Of a stretch of 64,000 nucleotides of DNA, positions 1 to 7,916 are shown piece after piece. The notes under the pieces were generated by a model, which saw only the letters and a list, made by a program, of their open reading frames with translations, was not told where the DNA came from and ran no database searches. This DNA is from Clostridia bacterium (GTDB lineage: Bacteria; Bacillota; Clostridia; Oscillospirales; RGIG577), in contig JAFQZS010000050.1 of assembly GCA_017405765.1 (NCBI GenBank), forward strand, positions 18,688 to 82,687. The letters are read 5' to 3'. The position numbers and the translations under genes were made by a program. Numbering within the stretch: position 1 is the first letter of the stretch; each line of letters begins with the position of its first letter.

Positions 1-504
1 CGGACATACAGACGTTTTATAGATATCCGAAACCTCAAACGCCGTCGGATCAAGCTTATTTCCCGCGCCCATCGAGCTTATTACGGGAACATCGGCTTTG
101 ACAGCGTTCTCTATAAGACACAGCTTTCCGGTAACGGTATCTATCGCGTCAACTACATAGTCATAATCCGAAAAATCAAACTTATCCGCCGTTTCGGGCG
201 TATAAAAGACCTTATGCGTGTTTATCCTTAGATTTGGGTTTATATCAAGGCAGCGCGCACGCGCCGCATCGACCTTATACTGACCTATCGTGCTGTGAAG
301 AGCATGTATCTGCCTGTTAAGGTTAGTGATACTCACCTTGTCAGAGTCAACGATGTCCAGCGCGCCGACTCCCGCGCGCGCCAGTGCCTCCGCCGTACAG
401 CCGCCAACGCCGCCGACGCCGAACACGGCTACGCGCGATGCACGAAGACTCTCCATGGCTTTTGTGCCCAATATAAGCTGTGATCTTGAAAACTGATTAA
501 GCAT
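1..504 (-). CDS. tcdA: tRNA threonylcarbamoyladenosine dehydratase, C-terminus beyond window
   Basis: E1-like (ThiF/MoeB/HesA) ATP-dependent enzyme, predicted to cyclise t6A37 to ct6A in ANN-decoding tRNAs. The 168 visible codons carry the adenylating Rossmann motif GVGGVGG (residues 29-35), the acidic D53 in IVDSDKVSITNLNRQ with the NLNRQ arginine, and the KVDAA lysine near 77. The short N-terminus (MLNQFSRSQLILG) fits TcdA better than MoeB or ThiF, which start differently. The ATG at 504 follows a GGGAAG-type ribosome site. It is transcribed divergently from nifS. The reading frame is still open at base 1, so the 3' part is outside the window and no catalytic-Cys region can be checked. Confidence 0.85.
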   Translation of the reverse strand, partial: MLNQFSRSQLILGTKAMESLRASRVAVFGVGGVGGCTAEALARAGVGALDIVDSDKVSITNLNRQIHALHSTIGQYKVDAARARCLDINPNLRINTHKVFYTPETADKFDFSDYDYVVDAIDTVTGKLCLIENAVKADVPVISSMGAGNKLDPTAFEVSDIYKTSVCP

Positions 505-545
505 TTTTCACTTCCCGCTGTATTAAATATACTTCTATATTTAAA

Positions 546-574
546 ATAATAGCAAATATATACTAAGCCGTCAA
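546..574 (-). promoter_or_regulatory. Sigma-A-type promoter for tcdA
   Basis: On the minus strand TTGACG (569-574) is followed after 17 bp by TATTAT (546-551), about 40 bp upstream of the tcdA start. Confidence 0.5.
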
Positions 575-622
575 CATATGTACTATGCGTTGTGTTCAAG
601 TTCACAAAAAAGCATTTTCCTA

Positions 623-651
623 TTGACTTAATAGGTTTATTGCGCTATAAT
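623..651 (+). promoter_or_regulatory. Sigma-A-type promoter for nifS-nifU
   Basis: TTGACT (623-628) and TATAAT (646-651) are spaced 17 bp, about 60 bp upstream of the nifS start. No IscR gene or obvious operator accompanies it. Confidence 0.7.
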
Positions 652-713
652 TCCCTTTAGCAGATAAGACTGCTGTACATCAACTTATTTTATGAACTTC
701 AGAAGGTGATTTT

Positions 714-1904
714 ATGCAGATTTATGCAGATAATGCGGCCACAACAAAAATGAGCCGCACGGCAATAGATGCAATGACTGCCTATATGAATGAAGTTTAC
801 GGCAACCCGTCAAGCCTTCATTCGATAGGTCAAACGGCCGCCGAAGCGCTTGAAGACGCCAGAGCGCGCGTAGCTGCCGAACTTGGCGCAAAACCGCGTG
901 AGATATACTTTACCTCAGGCGGCAGCGAGGCGGACAATCAGGCTATAATATCAGCAGCGACTTTCGGCGCCAAAAAAGGTAAAAAACATATCGTTTCAAC
1001 TGCATTTGAACACCATGCAGTACTCCACACGCTCGACAAGCTTAAAAAACAGGGCTTCGAGGTAACGCTTTTAGACCCGCACGAATGCGGCATAATCACA
1101 GCTTCCGAGGTGGCCGCCGCAATACGCGACGATACTGCTCTCGTAACCGTAATGTACGCTAATAACGAGATCGGCACGATACAGCCGATAGCAGAGATAG
1201 GCGCGGTGTGCAAGGAACGCGGCGTTATTTTCCATACTGATGCGGTCCAGGCGGTAGGTCATATAAAAATCAATGTTAAAGAGCAGAATATAGATATGCT
1301 TTCGCTCTCCGCTCACAAATTTCACGGCCCCAAGGGCGTTGGCGCGCTCTATTCAAGAGTGGGGATACCGCTTACAAATATCATAGAGGGCGGCGCACAG
1401 GAGCGAGGAAAGCGTGCCGGAACGGAAAATATCCCCGCCATTATGGGCATGGCCGCTGCGCTGGACGAAGCGTGCTCAAAGATAGACGAAAATCGTGATA
1501 AGCTTGTTAAAATGCGCGACAGGCTCATCGAGGGGCTTTCCGAGATACCTCATTCAATAGTAAACGGCGACAAGACTTGCCGCCTGCCGGGAAACGTCAA
1601 CATGTGCTTTGAGGGCATCGAGGGCGAGTCACTTCTCCTTCTTTTGGACGCTAAGGGCGTGTGCGCATCGTCGGGTTCGGCCTGCACTTCAGGCTCTCTC
1701 GACCCTAGCCATGTGCTGTTATCCATAGGGCGCCCCCATGAGATCGCGCACGGCTCTTTAAGGCTCACGCTCTGTGAAGAAAATACCATGGATGAAGTTG
1801 AGCATATTATCAAAGCAGTTAAAGAAGTTGTAGAGTATTTAAGGGAAATGTCACCCGTTTGGCATGATTTAAAGGAGGGCAAAAAACAATATGTTATACA
1901 GTGA
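714..1904 (+). CDS. nifS: Cysteine desulfurase
   Basis: PLP enzyme (aminotransferase class V, NifS/IscS family) that moves sulfur from L-cysteine to a scaffold protein. At 396 aa the length is normal. The internal-aldimine lysine is K202 in SLSAHKFHGPKG. The persulfide cysteine is C324 in the loop GVCASSGSACTSGS, which is the short-loop (class I) form. The TDAVQA and ERGKRAGTEN motifs are intact. The start follows AAGGTGA at 8 bp. The 3' end overlaps nifU by 14 bp, so the two are co-translated. In Firmicutes this pair often forms a stand-alone Nif/ISC-like Fe-S assembly unit. The name iscS would serve equally well. Confidence 0.93.
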   Translation: MQIYADNAATTKMSRTAIDAMTAYMNEVYGNPSSLHSIGQTAAEALEDARARVAAELGAKPREIYFTSGGSEADNQAIISAATFGAKKGKKHIVSTAFEHHAVLHTLDKLKKQGFEVTLLDPHECGIITASEVAAAIRDDTALVTVMYANNEIGTIQPIAEIGAVCKERGVIFHTDAVQAVGHIKINVKEQNIDMLSLSAHKFHGPKGVGALYSRVGIPLTNIIEGGAQERGKRAGTENIPAIMGMAAALDEACSKIDENRDKLVKMRDRLIEGLSEIPHSIVNGDKTCRLPGNVNMCFEGIEGESLLLLLDAKGVCASSGSACTSGSLDPSHVLLSIGRPHEIAHGSLRLTLCEENTMDEVEHIIKAVKEVVEYLREMSPVWHDLKEGKKQYVIQ

Positions 1905-2328
1905 AAAAGTAATGGATCATTTCCAGCACCCGAGAAATGTAGGCATAATCGACGACGCAAGCGGCGTGGGCGAAGTAGGCAACGCAAAATGCGGCGATAT
2001 CATGAAGATATACTTAAAAATCGAAAACGATATCATCACCGACGTAAAGTTCAACACGTTCGGCTGCGGCTCCGCTATCGCAACAAGTTCCATGGCTACC
2101 GAGCTTATAAAGGGCAAGCCCGTTTCCGAAGCGCTCGAGCTTACGAACAGAGCGGTCGTTGAAGCCCTTGACGGACTTCCGGCTCACAAGCTCCACTGTT
2201 CCGTGCTTGCCGAAGAAGCCGTAAAGGCTGCCGTAAAGGATTATTATGACAAAAACGGCATCGAGTATGATCACACTCTCTTCCCCGACTGCGAAAACTG
2301 TGATAATTGCGACTCTTGTCAGAACTGA
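1891..2328 (+). CDS. nifU: NifU/IscU-type Fe-S scaffold with Cys-rich tail
   Basis: Scaffold on which [2Fe-2S]/[4Fe-4S] clusters are assembled using sulfur from the upstream desulfurase. The three scaffold cysteines are present: C34 in KCGD (with the usual Asp), C59 in FGCGSAIA, and C103 in LHCSVLAEEA. The LHCS form instead of the LPPVK/HSCC version is typical of clostridial NifU. After residue 130 comes an extra tail with Cys 134, 137, 140 and 143 spaced C-x2-C-x2-C-x2-C, not part of the core fold. The start overlaps nifS and has AAAGGAGGG upstream. Function of the tail is unknown; metal binding is an inference. Confidence 0.9.
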   Translation: MLYSEKVMDHFQHPRNVGIIDDASGVGEVGNAKCGDIMKIYLKIENDIITDVKFNTFGCGSAIATSSMATELIKGKPVSEALELTNRAVVEALDGLPAHKLHCSVLAEEAVKAAVKDYYDKNGIEYDHTLFPDCENCDNCDSCQN

Positions 2329-2340
2329 ATAAAATCATAA

Positions 2341-2379
2341 AAAAGACCCGCTTTTCGCAATGAGAAGCGGGTCTTTTTT
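2341..2379 (+). terminator. Intrinsic terminator after nifU
   Basis: AAGACCCGCTT / AAGCGGGTCTT stem with an 11-base loop, followed by TTTTT. It lies 13 bp after the nifU stop. Confidence 0.85.
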
Positions 2380-2397
2380 GCGCTTTAGCCCAATAAA

Positions 2398-2425
2398 AGA
2401 AAGCCTTGATTTATCAAGGCTTTCT
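2398..2425 (-). terminator. Intrinsic terminator after tRNA-Trp
   Basis: Perfect 12-bp stem AGAAAGCCTTGA / TCAAGGCTTTCT around a 4-base loop. On the minus strand it is followed by TTTATTG. It lies directly downstream of the tRNA. Confidence 0.65.
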
Positions 2426-2432
2426 GCACATT

Positions 2433-2508
2433 TGGCAGGGGCAGTAAGGATCGAACTCACGACACGCGGTTTTGGAGACCGCTGCTCTACCGGCTGAGCT
2501 ATACCCCT
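2433..2508 (-). tRNA. tRNA-Trp (anticodon CCA)
   Basis: 76-nt cloverleaf on the minus strand. The acceptor stem AGGGGTA pairs with TGCCCCT. The D-arm is AGCTCAGCCGGTAGAGC. The anticodon stem GCGGT/ACCGC holds loop CTCCAAA with anticodon CCA, and the T-loop is GTTCGATCC. The 3' CCA is encoded (TGG at 2433-2435 on the plus strand). Confidence 0.96.
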
Positions 2509-2666
2509 TTATGTGACTATGAAAGTATATCACAGTTTTTTTGCTCTTGTCAATATTTTTTTCAAAAATCGTATCCGTCATTCAAACCTTTTTCATGTTC
2601 GCTTTGTTGACCGATCGCCGGATGGGTGATATATTTAAACAAAGACTATGGAGGCGATTTTTCAAA

Positions 2667-3539
2667 ATGATATACGAAGGCACGATATACAGACCGCCGA
2701 GCGAAGCATACAGCCTTATAATACAGCACACTATAGGCTGCGCCAGAAACGACTGTACCTTCTGCTCGATGTATAAGGACAAAAAATTCAGGATAAGAAA
2801 GCCGTATGAAGTCATTGCCGACCTTGAGGACGTGCGGCGGCGATACCGCGGCCCTGTTGACAAAATCTTTTTAGCTGACGGCGACGCGCTCATAGCGAAA
2901 ACGGAAGACCTTTTGACTGTACTCGGCGCAATAAAGCGCATTTATCCCGAGTGCGAACGCGTAACCTCGTACGGTGCGCCTGCGGATATCCTCCAAAAGT
3001 CGCCCGAAGAGCTTGCTGCGCTGAACGAAGCGGGACTTAAAATGGTCTACGTCGGCCTTGAATCGGGCGACGACGTTGTTCTTAAGAATGTGAAAAAAGG
3101 CGTAACGGCCGCCGAGATCGTCGAGGCCGGCAAAAAGCTTCGTGCAAGCGGTATAAAGCTCTCCCTCACCGTGATATCCGGTCTTGGCGGCAGAGCGCGC
3201 CTAAAAGAGCACGCCATACTTTCTGCAAAATGCGTAAGCGAAATAAAGCCCGAATATCTCGGTTTTCTCACGCTTATGGTAATAAAGGGCACCCCCCTTT
3301 ACGACGACGTGCAAAGCGGCAGATTTGAGCTTCTTTGCGCGCCCGAGGTGGCTGAGGAAATGATACTCTTTTTAGAAAATGTAGACAGTGAAGGCACCGT
3401 ATTTCGCTCAAATCACATATCTAATTATATAAACCTGCGCGGCACTTTCAACCGCGACAACGCGCGCCTTATTGCGCAGGTAAAGGACGCTATGCGAAAC
3501 GAAGCGTATAAGCCCGAATTTTACAGACAGCATCTTTAA
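2667..3539 (+). CDS. Uncharacterised radical SAM protein
   Basis: 290 aa. The N-terminal motif C25-x4-C30-x2-C33 (GCARNDCTFC) follows the family opening MIYEGTIYRPPSEA. This C-x4-C-x2-C arrangement marks a widespread, functionally unassigned radical SAM family (Elp3/MiaB-like fold). It binds a [4Fe-4S] cluster and S-adenosylmethionine. The barrel elements FLADGDAL, GAPADIL, VYVGLESGDDVVLKNVKKG and LTVISGLGG are visible. The ATG at 2667 sits behind GGAGG (about 12 bp). An in-frame upstream extension to 2541 is hydrophobic and not family-like, so I reject it. No neighbour reveals the substrate. Confidence 0.8.
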   Translation: MIYEGTIYRPPSEAYSLIIQHTIGCARNDCTFCSMYKDKKFRIRKPYEVIADLEDVRRRYRGPVDKIFLADGDALIAKTEDLLTVLGAIKRIYPECERVTSYGAPADILQKSPEELAALNEAGLKMVYVGLESGDDVVLKNVKKGVTAAEIVEAGKKLRASGIKLSLTVISGLGGRARLKEHAILSAKCVSEIKPEYLGFLTLMVIKGTPLYDDVQSGRFELLCAPEVAEEMILFLENVDSEGTVFRSNHISNYINLRGTFNRDNARLIAQVKDAMRNEAYKPEFYRQHL

Positions 3540-3702
3540 TGCATAAATTATTCCGGACATGTTTCCCTGACTGCTCATTATAATGATCATCATGCATTTT
3601 GCCGTGTTGGCGCGAATTGATTATCACATGGCGCTCAATGATGTTACTCTCCCCTATTGTTTTTTGTATAATCAAACCGACAAACAAAACGGAGGTATTA
3701 TC

Positions 3703-4500
3703 ATGGAAAAGAAATCAGCGCTCATAACCGGCTCAACGGGCGGCCTTGGCTCCTGCTTCGTTAAGCTCCATGCCGAGCGGGGCGGCGACCTCGTTCTCGT
3801 TGCGAGAGGAAGCGAAAAGCTGCAAGCGCAAAAGACCGAAACCGAGGCAAAATACGGCGTGACAGTCCACACAATTGAAGCAGACCTGTCAAATCCGAAA
3901 GATGTTGATAGGATTTATGCCGTATGCAAGGAAAACGCTTGGAATATTGATTTTCTCATAAACAATGCCGGCTTCGGCGGTCAGGGCAACTTCGCAAGAG
4001 AGCGTACGATGGAGCAGGATATGAGCATGATCTCAGTTAATATAGAAGCACCCACAAGATTGTGCAAGCTTTTTCTCCCCGATCTTATCGAAAGAAAGGG
4101 CAAAATACTCAATGTATCCTCTACCGCAGCAATTATGCCGGGGCCTCTGCAGGCGGTGTATTACGCGACTAAAGCATATCTCACCAGTTTTTCAAACGCG
4201 CTTTGGCGCGAGCTTAAAGACGCCGGCGTAACAGTCACCGCACTCATGCCCGGCGCAATGCAAACGGGATTTGCAAATGCGGGCGGCCTTGCCGATACGA
4301 AGCTTTTTGCAAACGCGGTAAAGCCTGACGACGTGGCAAAGGACGGCTACGAGGGAATGCTTGCAGGAAAGCTAAACGTTATATCGGGGCTTCCCGGCTG
4401 GCAGTCTCCAATGATGAAAATGGCTCCGATGTTCCCAAAAAAGACGATGCTTGATTTTGTATATAATCAGCAGCTCGCGGGCAGCGCCAAAAAGCAATAA
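3703..4500 (+). CDS. Short-chain dehydrogenase/reductase (SDR)
   Basis: 265-aa NAD(P)-dependent oxidoreductase of the classical SDR fold. Cofactor motif TGSTGGLG is at 9-16, structural NNAG at 87-90, catalytic serine in NVSSTAAIM (139-140) and YxxxK at Y153-K157. The arginine in VLVARGSEKL after the second strand suggests NADP(H) preference. The start follows GGAGGT at 3691. An upstream in-frame ATG at 3583 lacks a ribosome site. The gene is 21 bp upstream of an AraC-type regulator, probably co-transcribed. DltE/YqjQ-like SDRs look similar; the substrate is not predictable. Confidence 0.85.
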   Translation: MEKKSALITGSTGGLGSCFVKLHAERGGDLVLVARGSEKLQAQKTETEAKYGVTVHTIEADLSNPKDVDRIYAVCKENAWNIDFLINNAGFGGQGNFARERTMEQDMSMISVNIEAPTRLCKLFLPDLIERKGKILNVSSTAAIMPGPLQAVYYATKAYLTSFSNALWRELKDAGVTVTALMPGAMQTGFANAGGLADTKLFANAVKPDDVAKDGYEGMLAGKLNVISGLPGWQSPMMKMAPMFPKKTMLDFVYNQQLAGSAKKQ

Positions 4501-4521
4501 TTACCGTTTGGAGAAAGAATA

Positions 4522-5496
4522 ATGACGAAGTTCGTACTTGACGGCAGATACGGCGATCTGCTGAAATATCACGGCATAAACCTTGAATGTGTGCTGAAAA
4601 AGGCCATGCTTCCTGCCGATACATTTGCTCACAGGAACACTTTAATGACAGAAGAGCAATATTTTAGGTTTATGGAAGCGTTGGGGACGCTTTCAAACGG
4701 AAGCGAGACTGCGATAAAACTTGCCTCAACGAATAAAATCGAGAGCTTCTCACCTCCGATTTTTGCCTCATACTGCAGTAAAAATGGGAAAACATGCATT
4801 GAGCGTCTTGCAAAGTACAAAAAGCTTATCGGTCCTTTAGCTTTTAATATAAAAAACGACGTAAAAACGCTGTCCGTTACGCTTGAGTCAGCAGGCGAAA
4901 ACGAACTCCCGCAATTTCTCATAATGTGCGAAATGGCATTTCTCGTCAATATAATAAGAAGCGCAACGGGCGAACATATCTCCCCCGTATACGCCAAGAT
5001 GGGTCGCCCTGCCGACAGACTGTTTTCGGATCATCTCGGATGCAGAATAGATAAAGGTGATAATTTAATTGCATTTGAGCTTAAAGACCTTGAAGTGCCG
5101 TTCATAAGCCATGACGATGAGATGTGGAGTTTCTTCGAGGGAGAGCTTAACAAACGCCTTTCCGATCTCGACGTTGACGACAGCATAAGCGCCCGCGTAA
5201 GAAGCGCGCTTACCGAACTTTTGCCCTCAGGCGAATGCGGAATTGAAAACGTCGCCGAAAAACTCGGCTTGACAAAGCGAACGCTTCAGCGCAAGCTGAA
5301 TGAAGAAAACACAACGTTCCAAAAGCAGCTTAACGGAACACGGGAGCTGCTTGCAAAGCACTATATCGGAAACACGGATATGAATGCAAACGATATAGCC
5401 TTTCTCTTGGGTTACGCAGAGCTTAATTCATTTTTGCGCGCCTTTCGTATCTGGACGGGCATGAGCATAAGCGAATATAAAAGCAGCCTGAAATAA
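4522..5496 (+). CDS. AraC-family transcriptional regulator
   Basis: 324 aa. Residues 1 to about 190 resemble the arabinose-binding-like sensor domain of OruR/ArgR-type AraC regulators. The C-terminal 100 residues hold the double helix-turn-helix: VAEKLGLTKRTLQRKLNEEN for the first HTH, then DIAFLLGYAELNSFLRAFRIWTG for the second, with the usual WTG ending before the last helix. It is likely a DNA-binding activator that controls the upstream SDR gene and itself (inference from adjacency). A GGAGAAAG-type ribosome site precedes the ATG. Confidence 0.87.
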   Translation: MTKFVLDGRYGDLLKYHGINLECVLKKAMLPADTFAHRNTLMTEEQYFRFMEALGTLSNGSETAIKLASTNKIESFSPPIFASYCSKNGKTCIERLAKYKKLIGPLAFNIKNDVKTLSVTLESAGENELPQFLIMCEMAFLVNIIRSATGEHISPVYAKMGRPADRLFSDHLGCRIDKGDNLIAFELKDLEVPFISHDDEMWSFFEGELNKRLSDLDVDDSISARVRSALTELLPSGECGIENVAEKLGLTKRTLQRKLNEENTTFQKQLNGTRELLAKHYIGNTDMNANDIAFLLGYAELNSFLRAFRIWTGMSISEYKSSLK

Positions 5497-5591
5497 GAAA
5501 AGGCGTCTGATACGCGCGCAGAAAAGCTTCTCTATTCTATATTCTACGTACCGGGCAACGCCCTCAAGGCCGAATAAAACTCTCAAAACGC

Positions 5592-5621
5592 AAAAACGGT
5601 TCCCTCTCAGGAACCGTTTTT
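5592..5621. terminator. Bidirectional terminator between AraC and cupin genes
   Basis: AAAAACGGTTCC / GGAACCGTTTTT stem with a 6-base loop between convergent genes. Both strands give a T-run after the stem. Confidence 0.85.
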
Positions 5622-5638
5622 ATTCGTAAAAGCTATAC

Positions 5639-6043
5639 TTAGATCTTAAAGCCCATGCCCATAGCGGTCTTGTTTCTGTCCTCGCCTGTCGGCTTGTCGG
5701 GCAGGTTGAGCTCGAAAACAACTGCGGGCTCCTTGAACGGATTGCCGATACCATGGCTCTGGCCTGCGCGAACGTACATGACGTCGCCGGGGCCTACTAT
5801 GGTCTCTTCGCCGTTGTCATTGTAGGAAGCGAAACCGGATACCATTACAAATACTTCCTGAGTATTGTCATGCGGATGTAACGGGATGTTGCAACCGGGC
5901 ATAAGTACGGAGCGTGCCCACTGATTGAGAGCGCCGTCGGTGTCAGCCTTCGTTGCGATAACGTTCTGAATGCCTGCCTTGTCTTCCGACGGGAACGGAT
6001 AAACGACCTGCTTGAACGGATTATCGGTGTATCTTCTGATCAT
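5639..6043 (-). CDS. Small cupin-fold protein, copy A
   Basis: 134 aa single-domain cupin. Motif 1 PGCNIPLHPHDNTQEVFVMVSG supplies metal ligands H56, H58 and E63. Motif 2 GPGDVMYVRAGQSHGIGN supplies H97. All four classic ligands are present, so a metal-dependent enzyme or small-molecule sensor is possible. The family range is too broad to name a reaction. AAGGAGG lies upstream of the ATG. It lies 45 bp downstream of a near-identical paralogue. The first 115 residues differ at about six positions, while the C-terminal 20 differ more. Confidence 0.8.
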   Translation of the reverse strand: MIRRYTDNPFKQVVYPFPSEDKAGIQNVIATKADTDGALNQWARSVLMPGCNIPLHPHDNTQEVFVMVSGFASYNDNGEETIVGPGDVMYVRAGQSHGIGNPFKEPAVVFELNLPDKPTGEDRNKTAMGMGFKI

Positions 6044-6088
6044 TGTATGTGCCTCCTTAAAAAATTATCGTAATAAATAAGCAGCTAA

Positions 6089-6490
6089 TTAGATGTTGAA
6101 GCCCATCTTGGACGCCTTACCGCTGTCAGTGCCTATAGGAGTATCGGGAAGGTTGAGCTCAAAAACAACTGCAGGCTCCTTGAACGGATTGCCTATAGCG
6201 TGGCTCTGGCCTGCGCGAACGTACATAACGTCGCCGGGGCCTACTATGGTCTCTTCGCCGTTGTCGTTGTAGGAAGCGAAACCAGATACCATTACGAATA
6301 CTTCCTGAGTGTTCTCATGCGGATGCAGCGGAACCTGGCAGCCAGGTAAAAGGACTGAACGAGCCCACTGATTGAGAGCGCCGTCGGTGTCAGCCTTCGT
6401 TGCGATCACGTTCTGAATGCCTGCCTTGTCTTCCGACGGGAACGGGAAAACGACCTGCTTGAACGGATTGTCGGTATATCTTCTGATCAT
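6089..6490 (-). CDS. Small cupin-fold protein, copy B
   Basis: 133 aa paralogue of the downstream cupin, with the same metal ligands (HPHENTQE and QSHAIGN). It differs in conservative changes (N52Q, I53V, D59E, G98A) and in the tail after NLPD. The nucleotide sequences are also very close, so this is a recent tandem duplication. The ribosome site GGGAGG is 7 bp before the ATG. It may be co-transcribed with copy A. It lies downstream of tuf but beyond the tuf terminator. Confidence 0.8.
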   Translation of the reverse strand: MIRRYTDNPFKQVVFPFPSEDKAGIQNVIATKADTDGALNQWARSVLLPGCQVPLHPHENTQEVFVMVSGFASYNDNGEETIVGPGDVMYVRAGQSHAIGNPFKEPAVVFELNLPDTPIGTDSGKASKMGFNI

Positions 6491-6541
6491 TGATAATTCC
6501 TCCCAAATGTTTCAAAAAAATAGAAAGCCTGTTTTTATAAC

Positions 6542-6569
6542 AAGAGGACTGCCGCCGGACAGTCCTCTT
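6542..6569 (-). terminator. Terminator after tuf
   Basis: AAGAGGACTG / CAGTCCTCTT stem around an 8-base loop just after the tuf stop. On the minus strand it is followed by a weak T-tract (GTTAT), so some read-through into the cupins is possible. Confidence 0.6.
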
Positions 6570-6587
6570 ATTCAGTTTATAATCAAA

Positions 6588-7790
6588 TTACTCGTTGATA
6601 GCTGCAACAACGCCGGAACCAACCGTTCTGCCGCCCTCACGGATAGCGAAACGTAAGCCCTGCTCGATAGCGATGGGGCTGATAAGCTCAACATTGATGG
6701 TAGCGTTATCGCCGGGCATGCACATCTCAACGCCTTCTTCAAGCGCGATCACGCCGGTAACGTCGGTAGTTCTGAAATAGAACTGCGGACGATAGTTGTT
6801 GAAGAACGGAGTATGACGGCCGCCCTCAGCAGTGGTAAGAACGTAAACCTCGCCCTTGAACTTGGTGTGCGGGTTGATGGTGCCGGGCTTTGCAAGAACC
6901 TGACCTCTTTCGATCTCGTTTCTCTGAACGCCGCGCAGTAAGCAGCCTACGTTGTCGCCTGCTTCGCAGTAGTCAAGAAGCTTTCTGAACATCTCGATAC
7001 CAGTAACAACGATCTTTCTCTTGTCTTCTCTGAGACCAACGAGCTCAACTTCTTCGGAAAGCTTAAGAGTACCTCTCTCAACTCTGCCCGTAGCAACGGT
7101 GCCGCGGCCGGTGATGGTGAATACGTCCTCGACAGGCATAAGGAACGGAAGATCGCTCTTTCTGTCGGGAGTCGGAATGTAAGAGTCAACTGCATCCATA
7201 AGCTCTATGATGGACGCGTACTCCGGAGCATTCGGATCGGTGGAAGCGCTCTCAAGTGCCTCAAGTGCGGAACCCTTGATGATCGGGGTATCGTCGCCCG
7301 GGAAGCCATACTCGGTGAGAAGCTCTCTTATCTCCATTTCAACAAGCTCTAAGAGCTCGGGGTCGTCAACCTGGTCGCACTTGTTCATGTATACGATGAT
7401 GTAAGGAACGCCAACCTGACGGGAAAGAAGGATGTGCTCTCTGGTCTGCGGCATCGGGCCGTCAGCTGCGGAAACAACGAGGATAGCGCCGTCCATCTGA
7501 GCTGCGCCGGTGCTCATGTTCTTAACATAGTCAGCGTGTCCGGGGCAGTCAACGTGAGCGTAGTGACGGTTGTCAGTCTCATACTCAACGTGAGCGGTGT
7601 TTATTGTGATACCTCTTGCTCTCTCCTCGGGAGCCTTGTCGATCATGTCATATGCTTCGAACTGAGCCTGACCCTTGAATGCAAGCACCTTGGTGATGGC
7701 AGCGGTAAGAGTAGTCTTACCATGGTCAACGTGACCGATAGTACCGATATTTACATGGGGTTTACTTCTGTTAAATTTCTCCTTTGCCAT
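6588..7790 (-). CDS. tuf: Translation elongation factor Tu
   Basis: 400-aa GTPase that delivers aminoacyl-tRNA to the ribosome. G1 GHVDHGKT (19-26), G2 [10 protein letters not shown]3 DCPGHADY (81-88) and G4 NKCD are intact. Domains 2 and 3 are full length, ending [13 protein letters not shown]. Residue 93 is Ser (KNMSTGAAQ) where most bacteria have Ile. It is the last gene of the str block, 126 bp after fusA, with its own promoter in the gap. The AAGGAGG ribosome site is strong. Confidence 0.98.
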   Translation of the reverse strand: MAKEKFNRSKPHVNIGTIGHVDHGKTTLTAAITKVLAFKGQAQFEAYDMIDKAPEERARGITINTAHVEYETDNRHYAHVDCPGHADYVKNMSTGAAQMDGAILVVSAADGPMPQTREHILLSRQVGVPYIIVYMNKCDQVDDPELLELVEMEIRELLTEYGFPGDDTPIIKGSALEALESASTDPNAPEYASIIELMDAVDSYIPTPDRKSDLPFLMPVEDVFTITGRGTVATGRVERGTLKLSEEVELVGLREDKRKIVVTGIEMFRKLLDYCEAGDNVGCLLRGVQRNEIERGQVLAKPGTINPHTKFKGEVYVLTTAEGGRHTPFFNNYRPQFYFRTTDVTGVIALEEGVEMCMPGDNATINVELISPIAIEQGLRFAIREGGRTVGSGVVAAINE

Positions 7791-7852
7791 GTTTAATCCT
7801 CCTTAAATCCTTTATAAATAATTATTTTACTCTTAATAATGTTCTATAGATT

Positions 7853-7881
7853 ATTGTATATTTTATTTACACAAAAATCAA
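7853..7881 (-). promoter_or_regulatory. Promoter for tuf
   Basis: Minus strand: TTGATT (7876-7881), 17-bp spacer, TACAAT (7853-7858) in the very AT-rich fusA-tuf gap. It would give an mRNA leader of about 55 nt ahead of tuf. Confidence 0.6.
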
Positions 7882-7916
7882 TGATATTTTTTAATTTTCA
7901 CTAAAGCCGATTGCAC

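Noticed and set aside
2541..2666. N-terminal extension of the radical SAM protein
   Set aside because: No ribosome site at 2541, the added peptide is unlike the family, and GGAGG precedes 2667.
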